Shown: one piece after another, positions 32,981 to 41,646 of the stretch
Numbering within the stretch: position 1 is the first letter of the stretch
Layout: each line of letters opens with the position of its first letter
From: Lichenicoccus sp965277665
GTDB taxonomy: Bacteria; Pseudomonadota; Alphaproteobacteria; Acetobacterales; Acetobacteraceae
Reading direction: 5' to 3'
Length of the DNA: 64,000 bases
Assembly: GCF_965277665.1 (NCBI RefSeq)
Contig: NZ_OZ255835.1
Span: 558,001 to 622,000 of the forward strand
Position numbers and translations under genes: made by a program
Notes under the pieces: generated by a model
What the model was told of the DNA's origin: nothing
Databases searched by the model: none
The model's input: only the letters and a program-made list of their open reading frames with translations

Positions 32981-34376
32981 CGGCAAGCAGCTGGGCATGC
33001 CGGTTGTGTTCGGCGACGACCGCCTGCATGGCCACCGTCACGATGCGGCCGTCCTGCACGACGATGCGCTGATCGACCACCGTCATGCGCGCCGGCTGCG
33101 GGGCGCAGAACACCACGGCGGCGACCGGATCGGCGAGGCCGCCGGCATAGCCGATGGTCTGCAGGTCGAGGGTGAAGAAGTCGCAGCGCCGCCCGACTTC
33201 CAGTGCGCCGATATCATCGCGGCCTAGCACCGCGGCCCCGCCGCGGGTGGCGAGTTCCAGGGCCTGGCGCGCCGACATCCAGGCCGCCGCTTGACGCTCG
33301 CGGCCAGGGGCGATGTTGGTCTCCAGGCCGAGGGCCAGACGCGCCAGAAGCATCGCCTGCCGGGTCTCGGCCAGCATGTTCGAGCCGTCGTTGGACGCGC
33401 TGCCATCGACGCCGAGGCCGATCGCAACGCCCGCCTGCAGGGCGCGCATCACCGGCGCGATGCCGGAGCCCAGGCGCATGTTCGAGGTCGGGCAGTGGCA
33501 CACCCCGGTGCCGTGCGCCGCCAGAGTCGCGATCTCGCGGTCGTTCACGTGCACCGCGTGCGCGTACCAGACATCGGCATCGACCCAGCCGAGATCCTGC
33601 ATGTACTCGACCGGCCGCTTGCCGAACCGGCCCAGCGTGTAGCGCTCCTCGTCCATGGTCTCGCACAGATGGGTGTGCAGCCGCACGCCGCGGCTGCGCG
33701 CCAGGGTCGCGCTGTCGCGCAGCAGCCGCTCGGTGACCGAGAACGGCGAGCAGGGTGCGAGCACCACCTGCAGCATCGCGCCGGGGCGCGGGTCGTGATA
33801 GCGCGCGATCACCCGTTCGCTGTCCGCCAGGATGGCATCCTCGTCCTCGACGCATTCGTCGGGCGGCGTGCCGCCCCGGCTCTGTCCGCGCGACATCGCG
33901 CCACGCGAGGCCGCGAAGCGCATGCCGATCTCGGCGGCGGCGGCGATCTGGTCGTCGATGCGGCAGCCGTTGCGAAACAGGTAGGCGTGGTCGAACACCG
34001 TGGTGCAGCCGGACAGCGCCAGTTCGGCCAGCCCGACCAGGGTGGCGGTACGCGACGCCTCCGGCGTGCGCCGCGCCCAGACCCGGTAGTGCGCGGCGAG
34101 CCAGGCGAACAGAGCGGCGTTCTGCCCGGCCGGCAGGTTGCGGGTCAGCACCTGGTCCAGATGATGATGGCAGTTCACCAGCCCGGGCAGCAGGATCTGG
34201 TGGCTCAGGTCGAGCACGATGTCGGCGGTGGCGGGAAGGGTTTCGTCCGGTCCGACCTGCTCGATGATCCCGTTCCGCGCGAACAGCCCGGCGTGGCGCA
34301 GCTCGCGCCGCTGCGCATCCATGCTCACCAGCATGGTGGCGCCGCGGGCCAGCAGGGTCGGCGCCGCAGCCTGCAT
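32970..34376 (-). CDS. 8-oxoguanine deaminase-like amidohydrolase
   Basis: This 468-residue protein belongs to the ATZ/TRZ (cytosine-deaminase-like) amidohydrolases. The metal-binding set is complete: LVNCHHHLDQ, VRLHTHLCET, VWYAHAVHVN and GLGVDGSASND. The size and the sequence around CHCPTSNMRLGSG agree with bacterial 8-oxoguanine deaminases, which convert 8-oxoguanine to urate, and the neighbouring purine permease and uricase genes support that. Guanine deaminase is the alternative. The ATG overlaps the permease stop by one base. The last residues and stop are encoded by repeat C1. Confidence 0.8.
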   Translation of the reverse strand: MQAAAPTLLARGATMLVSMDAQRRELRHAGLFARNGIIEQVGPDETLPATADIVLDLSHQILLPGLVNCHHHLDQVLTRNLPAGQNAALFAWLAAHYRVWARRTPEASRTATLVGLAELALSGCTTVFDHAYLFRNGCRIDDQIAAAAEIGMRFAASRGAMSRGQSRGGTPPDECVEDEDAILADSERVIARYHDPRPGAMLQVVLAPCSPFSVTERLLRDSATLARSRGVRLHTHLCETMDEERYTLGRFGKRPVEYMQDLGWVDADVWYAHAVHVNDREIATLAAHGTGVCHCPTSNMRLGSGIAPVMRALQAGVAIGLGVDGSASNDGSNMLAETRQAMLLARLALGLETNIAPGRERQAAAWMSARQALELATRGGAAVLGRDDIGALEVGRRCDFFTLDLQTIGYAGGLADPVAAVVFCAPQPARMTVVDQRIVVQDGRIVTVAMQAVVAEHNRHAQLLAARA

Positions 34377-36325
34377 CAGGCCGTCATCCTGGTGAAGCGG
34401 TCGCGCTGCGCCGAGGTGATCGGGTTGGCGTTGGCGACCAGCTCGTCGAGCCGGTGGTTCGCGATCTTGGCGATCTCGATCAGGGCGGCCGCATGCTCGA
34501 CGCTCGGCGCATTGGCCATGCGATACCACCCGTTCGCCAGCACCCGGCCGTAGCGTTCGACCTCGCGGGCGCAGATGATCAGCGGAAAGCCGAACTGCTT
34601 GCGGTAGGCCGCCGCCAGCGCCTGGACCTCCTCGCGCTCGGCCGGCGCCAGTCCGCCGAGGCCGGCGCGGGCGTGGTCGGACCGGTAGGGATCCTCCGCG
34701 GGGTCCTCGTGCCCGAGATCGGCAAACGAGGTCATCAGCTGCATCTGCTGGGCCGGCGAGCCGGTCAGCAGCACATCGTGGAACGCGGCCCGCAGCGCGC
34801 TCGTATCGGCAAACGGCAGCATCGCGTAGGTGCGTTCCAGCACCCAGGGCGTGTTCTCGACGAGCACGCCGAAGGTCGCATCGAAGCGGGCGCGGTCCAT
34901 GGCGTTCACATCGGCGAGCGTCACCAGCTGGTCGTTGGGGCGCCCCGCCACCGCCTCGCTGCCGCCACCGAGATGGTTGAACACCATGTTGAGAAGGATC
35001 GCGGACGACGCGCCGAGCGTGATGCCGCTGCCGAGGATGATGTGCGTCCAGGCCGGGAACGCATCGGCCACGAACGGCTGCGCGGTCACCAGCATGCCGA
35101 GGCCGATGCTGGTGCTGACGATGACGATGTTGGCGTGGCTGTTGAAATCGACGCGGCCCAGGGTCTGCACGCCGACCACGGCGACGGCGGCGAACATCGC
35201 CAGCGCCGCGCCCCCGAGCACCGGGAGCGGGATGCCGGCGACAATCGCAGCGGCCTTGGGCAAGGAGCCCAGGATGAGCATGATCACCGCGGCGGCCGCC
35301 ACCACCCAGCGGCTCTTGACCTGGGTTAAGCGCACCAGCCCGACATTCTCGGCAAAGCAGGTATAGGGGAACGAGTTCAGCACGCCGCCGATGACGGTCG
35401 CCACCCCGTCGGCGCGTATCGCGCGCGCGATGTCCTCGGGGTCGATGCGCTTGCGGACGATCTCGCCGGTTGCGTACACGTCGCCGGTGGTCTCCACCAT
35501 GGTGATCACCATGACCAGCAGCATCGAGATGACGGCCGTCACGCTGAAGCTCGGCATGCCGAAATAGAACGGCGTCGTGGCGCCGGCCCAGGGGGCGGCG
35601 ACCGCCGCGCCGAACCGCGCGTCGCCCAGCACCCACGCCACCAGGGTGCCCCCCACCAGCCCGACCAGGACCGCGAGGGTGGCCATGAAGCCGCGGAACA
35701 GGCGCTGGATTGCGATGATCAGGCCGAGCGTGCCGAACGCGTACAGCAGGTGGCGCAGCGCCACCGGGTTCTGCATCGCGCTCGGGCTGCGGCCGAGCAC
35801 GATGTCGTTGGCTGCCACCGGCAGCAGCGCCACGCCGATGATCAGGATGACGCTGCCGGTGACGACGGGCGGGAAGAACCTGACCAGCCGCGCGAACGAG
35901 CCCGCCACGGCGCAGGTGAACAGCCCGGCCACGATGACCGAGCCGTAGATCGCGAGCAGGCCCGAGGTGCCGCCACCCGCGGCCAGCCCGATGGCGATCA
36001 TCGGGCTGACGGCGACGAAGGTCACGCCCTGCAGCAGCGGCAACCGGACGCCGATCTTCCAGACGCCGACCGACTGCAGCAGCGAGGCGATGCCGCAGGT
36101 GAACAGGTCGGCGTTGATCAGATGGATGAGCTGGCCGGTCTCGAGCTTCAGCGCGCCGGCCAGGATGATCGGCACCAGCACCGCGCCGGCATAGAAGGCG
36201 AGCACGTGCTGCAGGCCATAGAGGACGAGCTTGCCCGCGGGCAGGACCTCGTCGACCGGATGGATGGCGGCCCGCCGGGTCGGGGCGGCCGTGGCGATGC
36301 CGACGCCTTGCATGATGGCACGCAT
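34376..36325 (-). CDS. NCS2 purine permease fused to an OHCU-decarboxylase-like domain
   Basis: Residues 15-480 form a 14-helix nucleobase-ascorbate-type permease (LYGLQHVLAFYAGAVLVPI with the purine-type QH pair, YATGEIVRKRIDP, CFAENVGLVRLTQVKSR). Residues 485-649 resemble 2-oxo-4-hydroxy-4-carboxy-5-ureidoimidazoline decarboxylase (VLVENTPWVLERTYAML, AAYRKQFGFPLIICAREVER, IEIAKIANHRLDELV). The catalytic HPDL motif reads FADL, and the SxxEQ motif reads SDHAR, so the domain is probably not an active decarboxylase. The start has AAGGG upstream. The gene is divergent from uricase and overlaps the deaminase gene. Urate or xanthine is the expected substrate. Confidence 0.82.
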   Translation of the reverse strand: MRAIMQGVGIATAAPTRRAAIHPVDEVLPAGKLVLYGLQHVLAFYAGAVLVPIILAGALKLETGQLIHLINADLFTCGIASLLQSVGVWKIGVRLPLLQGVTFVAVSPMIAIGLAAGGGTSGLLAIYGSVIVAGLFTCAVAGSFARLVRFFPPVVTGSVILIIGVALLPVAANDIVLGRSPSAMQNPVALRHLLYAFGTLGLIIAIQRLFRGFMATLAVLVGLVGGTLVAWVLGDARFGAAVAAPWAGATTPFYFGMPSFSVTAVISMLLVMVITMVETTGDVYATGEIVRKRIDPEDIARAIRADGVATVIGGVLNSFPYTCFAENVGLVRLTQVKSRWVVAAAAVIMLILGSLPKAAAIVAGIPLPVLGGAALAMFAAVAVVGVQTLGRVDFNSHANIVIVSTSIGLGMLVTAQPFVADAFPAWTHIILGSGITLGASSAILLNMVFNHLGGGSEAVAGRPNDQLVTLADVNAMDRARFDATFGVLVENTPWVLERTYAMLPFADTSALRAAFHDVLLTGSPAQQMQLMTSFADLGHEDPAEDPYRSDHARAGLGGLAPAEREEVQALAAAYRKQFGFPLIICAREVERYGRVLANGWYRMANAPSVEHAAALIEIAKIANHRLDELVANANPITSAQRDRFTRMTA

Positions 36326-36477
36326 CGCGATGCCCTTCTCGATGACGCCCGGAGAGGCGCTGCTGGGTGGGCAGGCAAGATCCACGCCAGGGGCGGCCGC
36401 GTGGGGGCGGGGGCGAGGCTCTGGCATGACGATTGCGAGGCGAGGGTCTAGAATGGCGGCCTGCAAGGAGCATCCCG

Positions 36478-37317
36478 ATGCCACTGGTCCGCAACAGCTA
36501 CGGCAAGGGACGCGTCCGCGTCATGCGCGTGCATCGTGACGGCGATTATAACGAGGTGCGCGAGCTCACCGTGCACACCATGCTCGAGGGCGACTTCGCG
36601 GCCGCCTATACCGAAGCCGACAACCGCCAGGTGATCGCCACCGACACTATCAAGAACATGTCCTACGTCATTGCCCGCGAGGCGATGACGGACTCCGCGG
36701 AGCAGTACGGCGAACGGCTGGCCCGGGGTTTCCTGGAGCGCTATGCGCAGGTCGAGCGGGCGACCGTCACGATGCACGAGACGAAATGGCTGCGCGCGAG
36801 CTTCGGCGGCCGGCCGCATCCGCACGGCTTCGTCCTGGACAATAACGGCCGTTGCTATGCCCGGGTCGAGGCAACGCGGGAGGCGGTGTCGGTCACGTCC
36901 GGCATCACCGGCTATACCTTCATGAAATCCACCGGCTCCGGCTGGGAGAATTTTGTCCGCGACGAGTACACCACGCTGCCCGACACCAGCGACCGTATTG
37001 CCGCCACGGCGATGGATGCGACCTGGCGCTGGTCCAGGGTTCCGGCCGACTGCCCGGCCACCAACGCCGCCATCCTCGGCACCATGCTGGAGGTGTTCGC
37101 CACCACCTACAGCCACAGCGTGCAGGACAGCCTGTGGCGCATGGGCGAGGCGGCCCTGGCAGCCTGCCCGGCGCTCGAGGAGGTCAGACTGGCGTGCCCG
37201 AACAAGCACTACCTGCCGGTGAACCTGGCGCCGTTCGGCCTGTCGTCCGACAACATGGTCTTCATCCCGACCGACGAACCGTATGGACAGATCGAATGCA
37301 TCGTCGGCAGGTCTTGA
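36478..37317 (+). CDS. pucL: Urate oxidase (uricase)
   Basis: This 279-residue T-fold enzyme oxidises urate to 5-hydroxyisourate. The active-site motif ATDTIKNMSYVIARE supplies the threonine and lysine of the charge relay, YSHSVQDSLWRMG the substrate-binding glutamine, and ACPNKHYLPVNLAPFG the family signature. AAGGAG sits seven bases before the ATG. It heads an operon with the OHCU decarboxylase-HIU hydrolase gene 37 bases downstream, which processes its product. It is divergent from the purine permease; the 152-bp gap should hold both promoters. Confidence 0.93.
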   Translation: MPLVRNSYGKGRVRVMRVHRDGDYNEVRELTVHTMLEGDFAAAYTEADNRQVIATDTIKNMSYVIAREAMTDSAEQYGERLARGFLERYAQVERATVTMHETKWLRASFGGRPHPHGFVLDNNGRCYARVEATREAVSVTSGITGYTFMKSTGSGWENFVRDEYTTLPDTSDRIAATAMDATWRWSRVPADCPATNAAILGTMLEVFATTYSHSVQDSLWRMGEAALAACPALEEVRLACPNKHYLPVNLAPFGLSSDNMVFIPTDEPYGQIECIVGRS

Positions 37318-37354
37318 GCCTCCCGGCCGGTCTTGAGCTCCCGGATGGCGCGCG

Positions 37355-38239
37355 ATGACCCCCCAGCGCATCGGCCTGGCGGCGTTGTCCGGGCTCGACC
37401 CGCAGTCATTCAGCGCCCGGCTCGGCCACGTCTTCGAGCGCTCCGCCTGGGTTGCCGACCACGCCTGGGCGGCGAGGCCGTTCGCCAGTGTGGAGGCCCT
37501 GCATGCGGCGATGGTGCAGGCGGTCCGCGAAGCCGGGCCGGACGCCGTGTTGGCGCTCCTGCGGCGGCATCCCGAGCTGGCGGCGCCTGGCCGCCTGACG
37601 GCGGCCTCGGCGGCCGAGCAGGGCGGCATCGGACTGACCGACCTCGACAGCATGGCGGTGGTCGCGTTCGAGGACACCAACCGGCGCTATCGCGAACGCT
37701 TCGGGTTTCCCTTCATCATCGCCGTGCGCGGCCAGCGCGATCCGTCGGCGATCCTCGCCGCCATGCAGCGGCGGCTGGCGAATGCACCCGACCAGGAATA
37801 CGAGACGGCGTTCGGCGAGGTGGCGCGTATCGCCCGCTACCGGCTCGACGACATCGTGGCGCCGGACGATGACGATAGCGTGGCTCCGGGCAATCCCGGC
37901 ATCGAGGCGGGTGATTTCCTGACGGTGCATGTCCTGGATGTGGCCCGAGGCTTGCCGGCGGTCGGGCTGGCGCTGGCGCTGAGCCGCGACGGTCAGCTGC
38001 TGTGCAGCCACGTCACCAATACGGATGGCCGTTGCGATGCGCCGCTGCTCGCCGGCCACGCCTTGCGACCCGGCATCTACGAGATCGGCTTCGATATCGA
38101 GGGCTGGCGCGCCGGCCAGGCCGATGCGGGCTTCTACGACCGCATCACGATCCGCTTCCGGGTGACGCCGAGCTGCGGCCATCTGCATATTCCGCTGCTG
38201 CTGTCGCCCTACGGCTACAGCACCTATCGCGGCAGCTGA
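37355..38239 (+). CDS. Bifunctional OHCU decarboxylase-5-hydroxyisourate hydrolase
   Basis: Residues 5-170 are an OHCU decarboxylase with catalytic motifs intact (HPEL near residue 71, SAAEQ near 86, YRERFGFPFIIAVRG). Residues 185-294 are a transthyretin-like HIU hydrolase with LTVHVLD, THVTNTDGRC and the terminal HLHIPLLLSPYGYSTYRGS. Together they convert 5-hydroxyisourate to S-allantoin, as plant allantoin synthase does. The fusion order (decarboxylase first) matches the plant enzyme. It is translated after uricase in the same operon. This is the catalytically credible OHCU enzyme of the window, unlike the permease-fused copy. Confidence 0.92.
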   Translation: MTPQRIGLAALSGLDPQSFSARLGHVFERSAWVADHAWAARPFASVEALHAAMVQAVREAGPDAVLALLRRHPELAAPGRLTAASAAEQGGIGLTDLDSMAVVAFEDTNRRYRERFGFPFIIAVRGQRDPSAILAAMQRRLANAPDQEYETAFGEVARIARYRLDDIVAPDDDDSVAPGNPGIEAGDFLTVHVLDVARGLPAVGLALALSRDGQLLCSHVTNTDGRCDAPLLAGHALRPGIYEIGFDIEGWRAGQADAGFYDRITIRFRVTPSCGHLHIPLLLSPYGYSTYRGS

Positions 38240-38250
38240 GGCGGTGACGG

Positions 38251-40509
38251 TCAGGCTGCGGTCGCGGTCGTCCGCACGAGTGCTGCGACCGGCGCGATCA
38301 GGACCGGCGCGTTCAAGACTGGCGCGTTCAAGACCGGCGCGATCAGGTCCGCATGCATCGGGCGGCCCTTGAGGAATCCCTGGGTCAGCGTGCAGCCGGC
38401 GAGCGACAGCATCTCCTGCTGGGCCAGTGTCTCGACGCCTTCGGCGATCACGTCGATCTCGAGGGCTCGCGCCAGCTGCACGATGGCCCGGATGATCAGG
38501 TCGGCCTGCCGGTCATCCGGCAGCCTGCAGACGAAGCTGCGATCGACCTTGATCTTGTCGATCGGCAGACGCGCCAGGTAGCTCAGGCTCGAATAGCCGG
38601 TGCCGAAATCGTCGAGCGCGATGGTGAAGCCCATGCCGTGCAGGGTCTGCAGGGTGTGGCGCACCTCGGCATTGTTGGCGACCAGCACGCCCTCGGTGAT
38701 CTCGAGCTCGAACTGGCGCGGATCGATCCCGGCCTGGGTCACCGCGTCATCGACGGAGGCGACGAAGCCCGGCAGCTGGAGCTGTCGAGCAGAGACGTTG
38801 ATGGCGACCCGCAGATGCGGCCAGCGGCGGCTGTCGATGAAGGCCTGGCGCATGACATGCAGGCCGAGGGTGGCGATCAGGCCGCATTCTTCGGCAAGCG
38901 GCGCAAACACCGCCGGCGAGACCGGCCCGAGCGTGTGGTGCGTCCAGCGCGCCAGGGCCTCCACGCCGACCATCTGCTCGCGGTCGAACTGCGGCTGGTA
39001 GGCGACCGTGATGGCGCCGGTGGCCAGCGCCTCGCGCAGGTCGCGCTCCAGCATGTGCCGGCGCTCGAGCGCCGCATCCATGTCGATATCGAACAGTTGC
39101 AGGCCGCCGCCGCCCGACGACTTGGCTTTCAGCAGCGCGAGGTCCGCCTGCCGCAGCAGGTCGCCCGACCCGCGGCAATCCGGCCGGCTGACGCTGATCC
39201 CGATGGACGCCGTGGCGCGCAGGGTGGCGGCCGACAGGGTCATCGGTTCCGCGAGACGCCGCAGCACACGCTCGGCGAGTTTGCGCGCCGATGCTCCGAC
39301 CGGGTTCGTCCGGCTGTCCTGCACGATGATCAGAAACTCGTTGCCGCCGAAGCGTCCGCAGATCTCGCCGGCCCGGCAGGACTGCACGAGCCGGCGGCAG
39401 ACCTCCTGGATCAATTCGTCACCGCACTGATATCCGTAGGTGTCGTTGATCGGCTTGAAGCGATCGAGATTGAGCAGCAGGAGGCAGACGGCGCCGTCCG
39501 CCTGCCCGGTCTGCGCAAGTGCGAGGTCGAGGCGGTCGGTCAGGTGCCTGCGGTTCGGCAGCCCGGTCAGGCCGTCATGCAGCGACAGCCGGGTGGCGCG
39601 GGCCTCGCTGGCCATCAGGATGCGGGTGCCTTGCAGCCCTTGCCGGTAGGCGAGAAGCACCGCGCCGAGCAGCGCGCCGACGACGATGCAGATCGGCGGC
39701 AGCGCTTCGTGGAGCAGCGTCGTGCCGGGATGATCCGGCCGCCACGAGAAGACGGCGGCGAAATGTCCGTTCCCGTCCAGGAACGGGTACGACGCGCGGC
39801 CGACGCCGGGGACCGCCGTTGCCAGCTCGGCACCGTTCAGGTGCAGCCGGCGATTGACCTGCGGGATGATGGCGCTCTGCAGGTCCGATGCAAGCAGCAG
39901 GATCGGCGCGCGACGATGCGAGAGCGCGAGCGTCCCGGAATCGGAGCCGACCAGGCTCGCGACGACGAGAAACGGACGCCCGAGGATGAGCACGGTGCCG
40001 CTGTCGTCGATCCAGCCGGCGGCGTTCCGGGCCTCGCCGGCCGCGCCGCCAGGCGCGCGAGACGCCGCCCGTCGCGCCGCATCGCGCTGCCGGATCGTCC
40101 GGATCAGGCCCTGTGTCGCCTGCCGCACGGCCTGCGCCCTGCTGCCGGGGAGTGCCACGGCGCGTTCGCGGGCGAACAGGATCGAATCCTCGGCATCGAA
40201 GACGACAACCAGGCGGCTGGTGATGTCGCGGTCGTTCAGCGAGGTCAGTTCACTCTGTGCCCAGGCAGGGTCGAACCGGTAGTCGATATTTCTGACCGAG
40301 GGATCCCAGTTCGCGGTCGATCCGACCTGGTTGCGCAGCACGTCCGTCTCCCGGGCGATGCTGGCCGCGACGAACGTGCGTTCCCGCTCGCGTGCCTGGT
40401 CGTCGATCCGTGCGGACAGCACCGGCAGGCTGATGATGATGAGGAGGATGGCCGAGACCGCGGCCGCGGCCAGCGTCTTGATGGCCCTGAGGTCGAACGG
40501 GCGCGACAT
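38251..40509 (-). CDS. Membrane-bound CHASE4-GGDEF-EAL c-di-GMP protein
   Basis: The 752-residue protein has an N-terminal membrane helix (about residues 12-30), a periplasmic CHASE4-like sensor (about 35-260, VGSTANWDPSVRNIDYRFD), a second helix (about 270-290), a GGDEF domain (about 310-480) and an EAL domain (about 490-725). The cyclase signature reads GGNEF rather than GGDEF/GGEEF, suggesting loss of synthase activity. The EAL domain has EALARW, ITEGVL, LDDFGTGYSSL, KVDRSF and EGVET, so phosphodiesterase activity is likely. The last residues come from a 15-bp tandem repeat. No partner is evident; it separates the purine and sugar regions. Confidence 0.9.
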   Translation of the reverse strand: MSRPFDLRAIKTLAAAAVSAILLIIISLPVLSARIDDQARERERTFVAASIARETDVLRNQVGSTANWDPSVRNIDYRFDPAWAQSELTSLNDRDITSRLVVVFDAEDSILFARERAVALPGSRAQAVRQATQGLIRTIRQRDAARRAASRAPGGAAGEARNAAGWIDDSGTVLILGRPFLVVASLVGSDSGTLALSHRRAPILLLASDLQSAIIPQVNRRLHLNGAELATAVPGVGRASYPFLDGNGHFAAVFSWRPDHPGTTLLHEALPPICIVVGALLGAVLLAYRQGLQGTRILMASEARATRLSLHDGLTGLPNRRHLTDRLDLALAQTGQADGAVCLLLLNLDRFKPINDTYGYQCGDELIQEVCRRLVQSCRAGEICGRFGGNEFLIIVQDSRTNPVGASARKLAERVLRRLAEPMTLSAATLRATASIGISVSRPDCRGSGDLLRQADLALLKAKSSGGGGLQLFDIDMDAALERRHMLERDLREALATGAITVAYQPQFDREQMVGVEALARWTHHTLGPVSPAVFAPLAEECGLIATLGLHVMRQAFIDSRRWPHLRVAINVSARQLQLPGFVASVDDAVTQAGIDPRQFELEITEGVLVANNAEVRHTLQTLHGMGFTIALDDFGTGYSSLSYLARLPIDKIKVDRSFVCRLPDDRQADLIIRAIVQLARALEIDVIAEGVETLAQQEMLSLAGCTLTQGFLKGRPMHADLIAPVLNAPVLNAPVLIAPVAALVRTTATAA
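38291..38350. repeat. Four tandem 15-bp units in the coding end of the EAL protein
   Basis: Units GGCGCGATCAGGACC, GGCGCGTTCAAGACT, GGCGCGTTCAAGACC and GGCGCGATCAGGTCC lie head to tail. On the coding strand they give a five-residue repeat, APVLN or APVLI. The copy number could vary by slippage without shifting frame, changing only the tail beyond the EAL domain. Confidence 0.8.
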
Positions 40510-40714
40510 GTCAGCGTGATCCCCCTTCGCCGGAAGGCAGATTGAGGCCGCGAGCGTTACGATCTGCTTAATGGCGCCGTCGCGCCGTCGCGATCTTAAA
40601 TCCCGGTTGCTTCAAGCCCGGGTGCCGCGGCCCCTGGAAGACGAGGGGATGGCCTCGCTCCGATTCCCGCTTGACGCCGGCTCGATCTCCCCGCAACCTG
40701 AATAGGAAATTCAC

Positions 40715-40732
40715 CATGAATAGATATTCATG
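40715..40732. promoter_or_regulatory. Perfect palindromic operator before the split-transketolase operon
   Basis: CATGAATA-GA-TATTCATG is a perfect inverted repeat with eight-base arms, 62 bases before the likely start of the first transketolase gene. It is strikingly A+T-rich for this genome. TTGACG occurs at 40671-40676, but no good -10 lies at normal spacing. The likeliest binder is the SorC-type regulator encoded at 48.8 kb. The remaining part of 40510-40794, upstream of the GGDEF/EAL gene and of this operon, shows nothing else recognisable. Confidence 0.5.
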
Positions 40733-40794
40733 AGACGGGTAGGGTCACCGGGATGGGCGGACCGCCCGCGCCATCGGATCAGGAACAGCCAGCC

Positions 40795-41646
40795 ATGACA
40801 GCGCCCGCCGCCATTTCGGCTGCAACCGCGTCCCAGGAGCGCCTGGCGCGGTTGCGGGAGCTCTCCGCCGAGACACGCATTGCCATCGTCAACACCATCA
40901 CCGGTCCGCGCATGGGGCATATCGGGGGCGACTTCTCGGTCACCGACATCCTGGTCACGCTGTTCTTCGGGGTGATGCGCTACCGGGCCACGGAGCCGGA
41001 CTGGGACGCGCGCGACCGCTTCATCCTCAGCAAGGGACATTGCTCGGCGGCGCTCTATTCGGTGCTGGCGCGCGCCGGCTATTTCGAGCCGGATCTGCTC
41101 GGCCGGTTCATGGCGCCGCTCTCGCCGCTGAACGGCCATCCGAACCGGCGCAAGGTGCGCGGCGTCGAAGCCAATACCGGCCCGCTCGGCCATGGACTGC
41201 CGATCGGCGTCGGCTGCGCCACCGGCGCGCGGATCGCCGGCGCCGACTGGCGCACCTATGTCGTGCTCGGCGACGGCGAGCTGCAGGAAGGCAGCAACTG
41301 GGAGGCCGCGATGTATGCCGGCCACCGCGGCCTGTCCTCGCTGACCGCCATCGTCGACCGCAACCGCCTGCAGCAGGGCGCCGGCACCGAGGCCACCAAT
41401 ACGCTCGATCCGCTCGACGCGAAGTGGCGCGCCTTCGGCTGGGAGGTGCTCGAGGTGGATGGCCACGACCACGCGGCCCTGCTGGCCGCCTTCGAGGCCC
41501 CCCCTGCCGGCAAGCCGCGCTGCGTGATCGCCAACACGATCAAGGGCAAGGGGGTCTCGTTCATCGAGAACCGCGTCGAGTGGCACCACAAGGTGCCTTC
41601 GGTCGAGCAGACGAAGCAGGCGCTCGCGGAGCTCGCGGCCCGATGA
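40795..41646 (+). CDS. Split transketolase, N-terminal (TPP-binding) subunit
   Basis: This 283-residue subunit carries the thiamine-diphosphate site: SKGHCSAALYSVLA, the GDGELQEGSNWEAAMYAGH cofactor motif and the substrate-region histidines in PLSPLNGHPNR. It needs the separate C-terminal subunit encoded next. ATG 40795 has AGGA about 11 bases upstream; ATG 40753 is an alternative adding 14 residues. Split transketolases next to an FGGY kinase occur in dedicated sugar pathways, such as apulose-4-phosphate cleavage. It is the first gene of a seven- to nine-gene catabolic array. Confidence 0.87.
   Translation: MTAPAAISAATASQERLARLRELSAETRIAIVNTITGPRMGHIGGDFSVTDILVTLFFGVMRYRATEPDWDARDRFILSKGHCSAALYSVLARAGYFEPDLLGRFMAPLSPLNGHPNRRKVRGVEANTGPLGHGLPIGVGCATGARIAGADWRTYVVLGDGELQEGSNWEAAMYAGHRGLSSLTAIVDRNRLQQGAGTEATNTLDPLDAKWRAFGWEVLEVDGHDHAALLAAFEAPPAGKPRCVIANTIKGKGVSFIENRVEWHHKVPSVEQTKQALAELAAR

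Noticed and set aside
38291..38350. CRISPR-like array
   Set aside because: The repeats are contiguous 15-bp units inside a coding region, without spacers. No repeat-spacer array or cas gene occurs in the window.
40671..40704. Sigma-70 promoter TTGACG ... TGAATA before the transketolase genes
   Set aside because: The spacing between the two hexamers is 22 bases, too long for a normal promoter; only the palindrome at 40715-40732 is reported.
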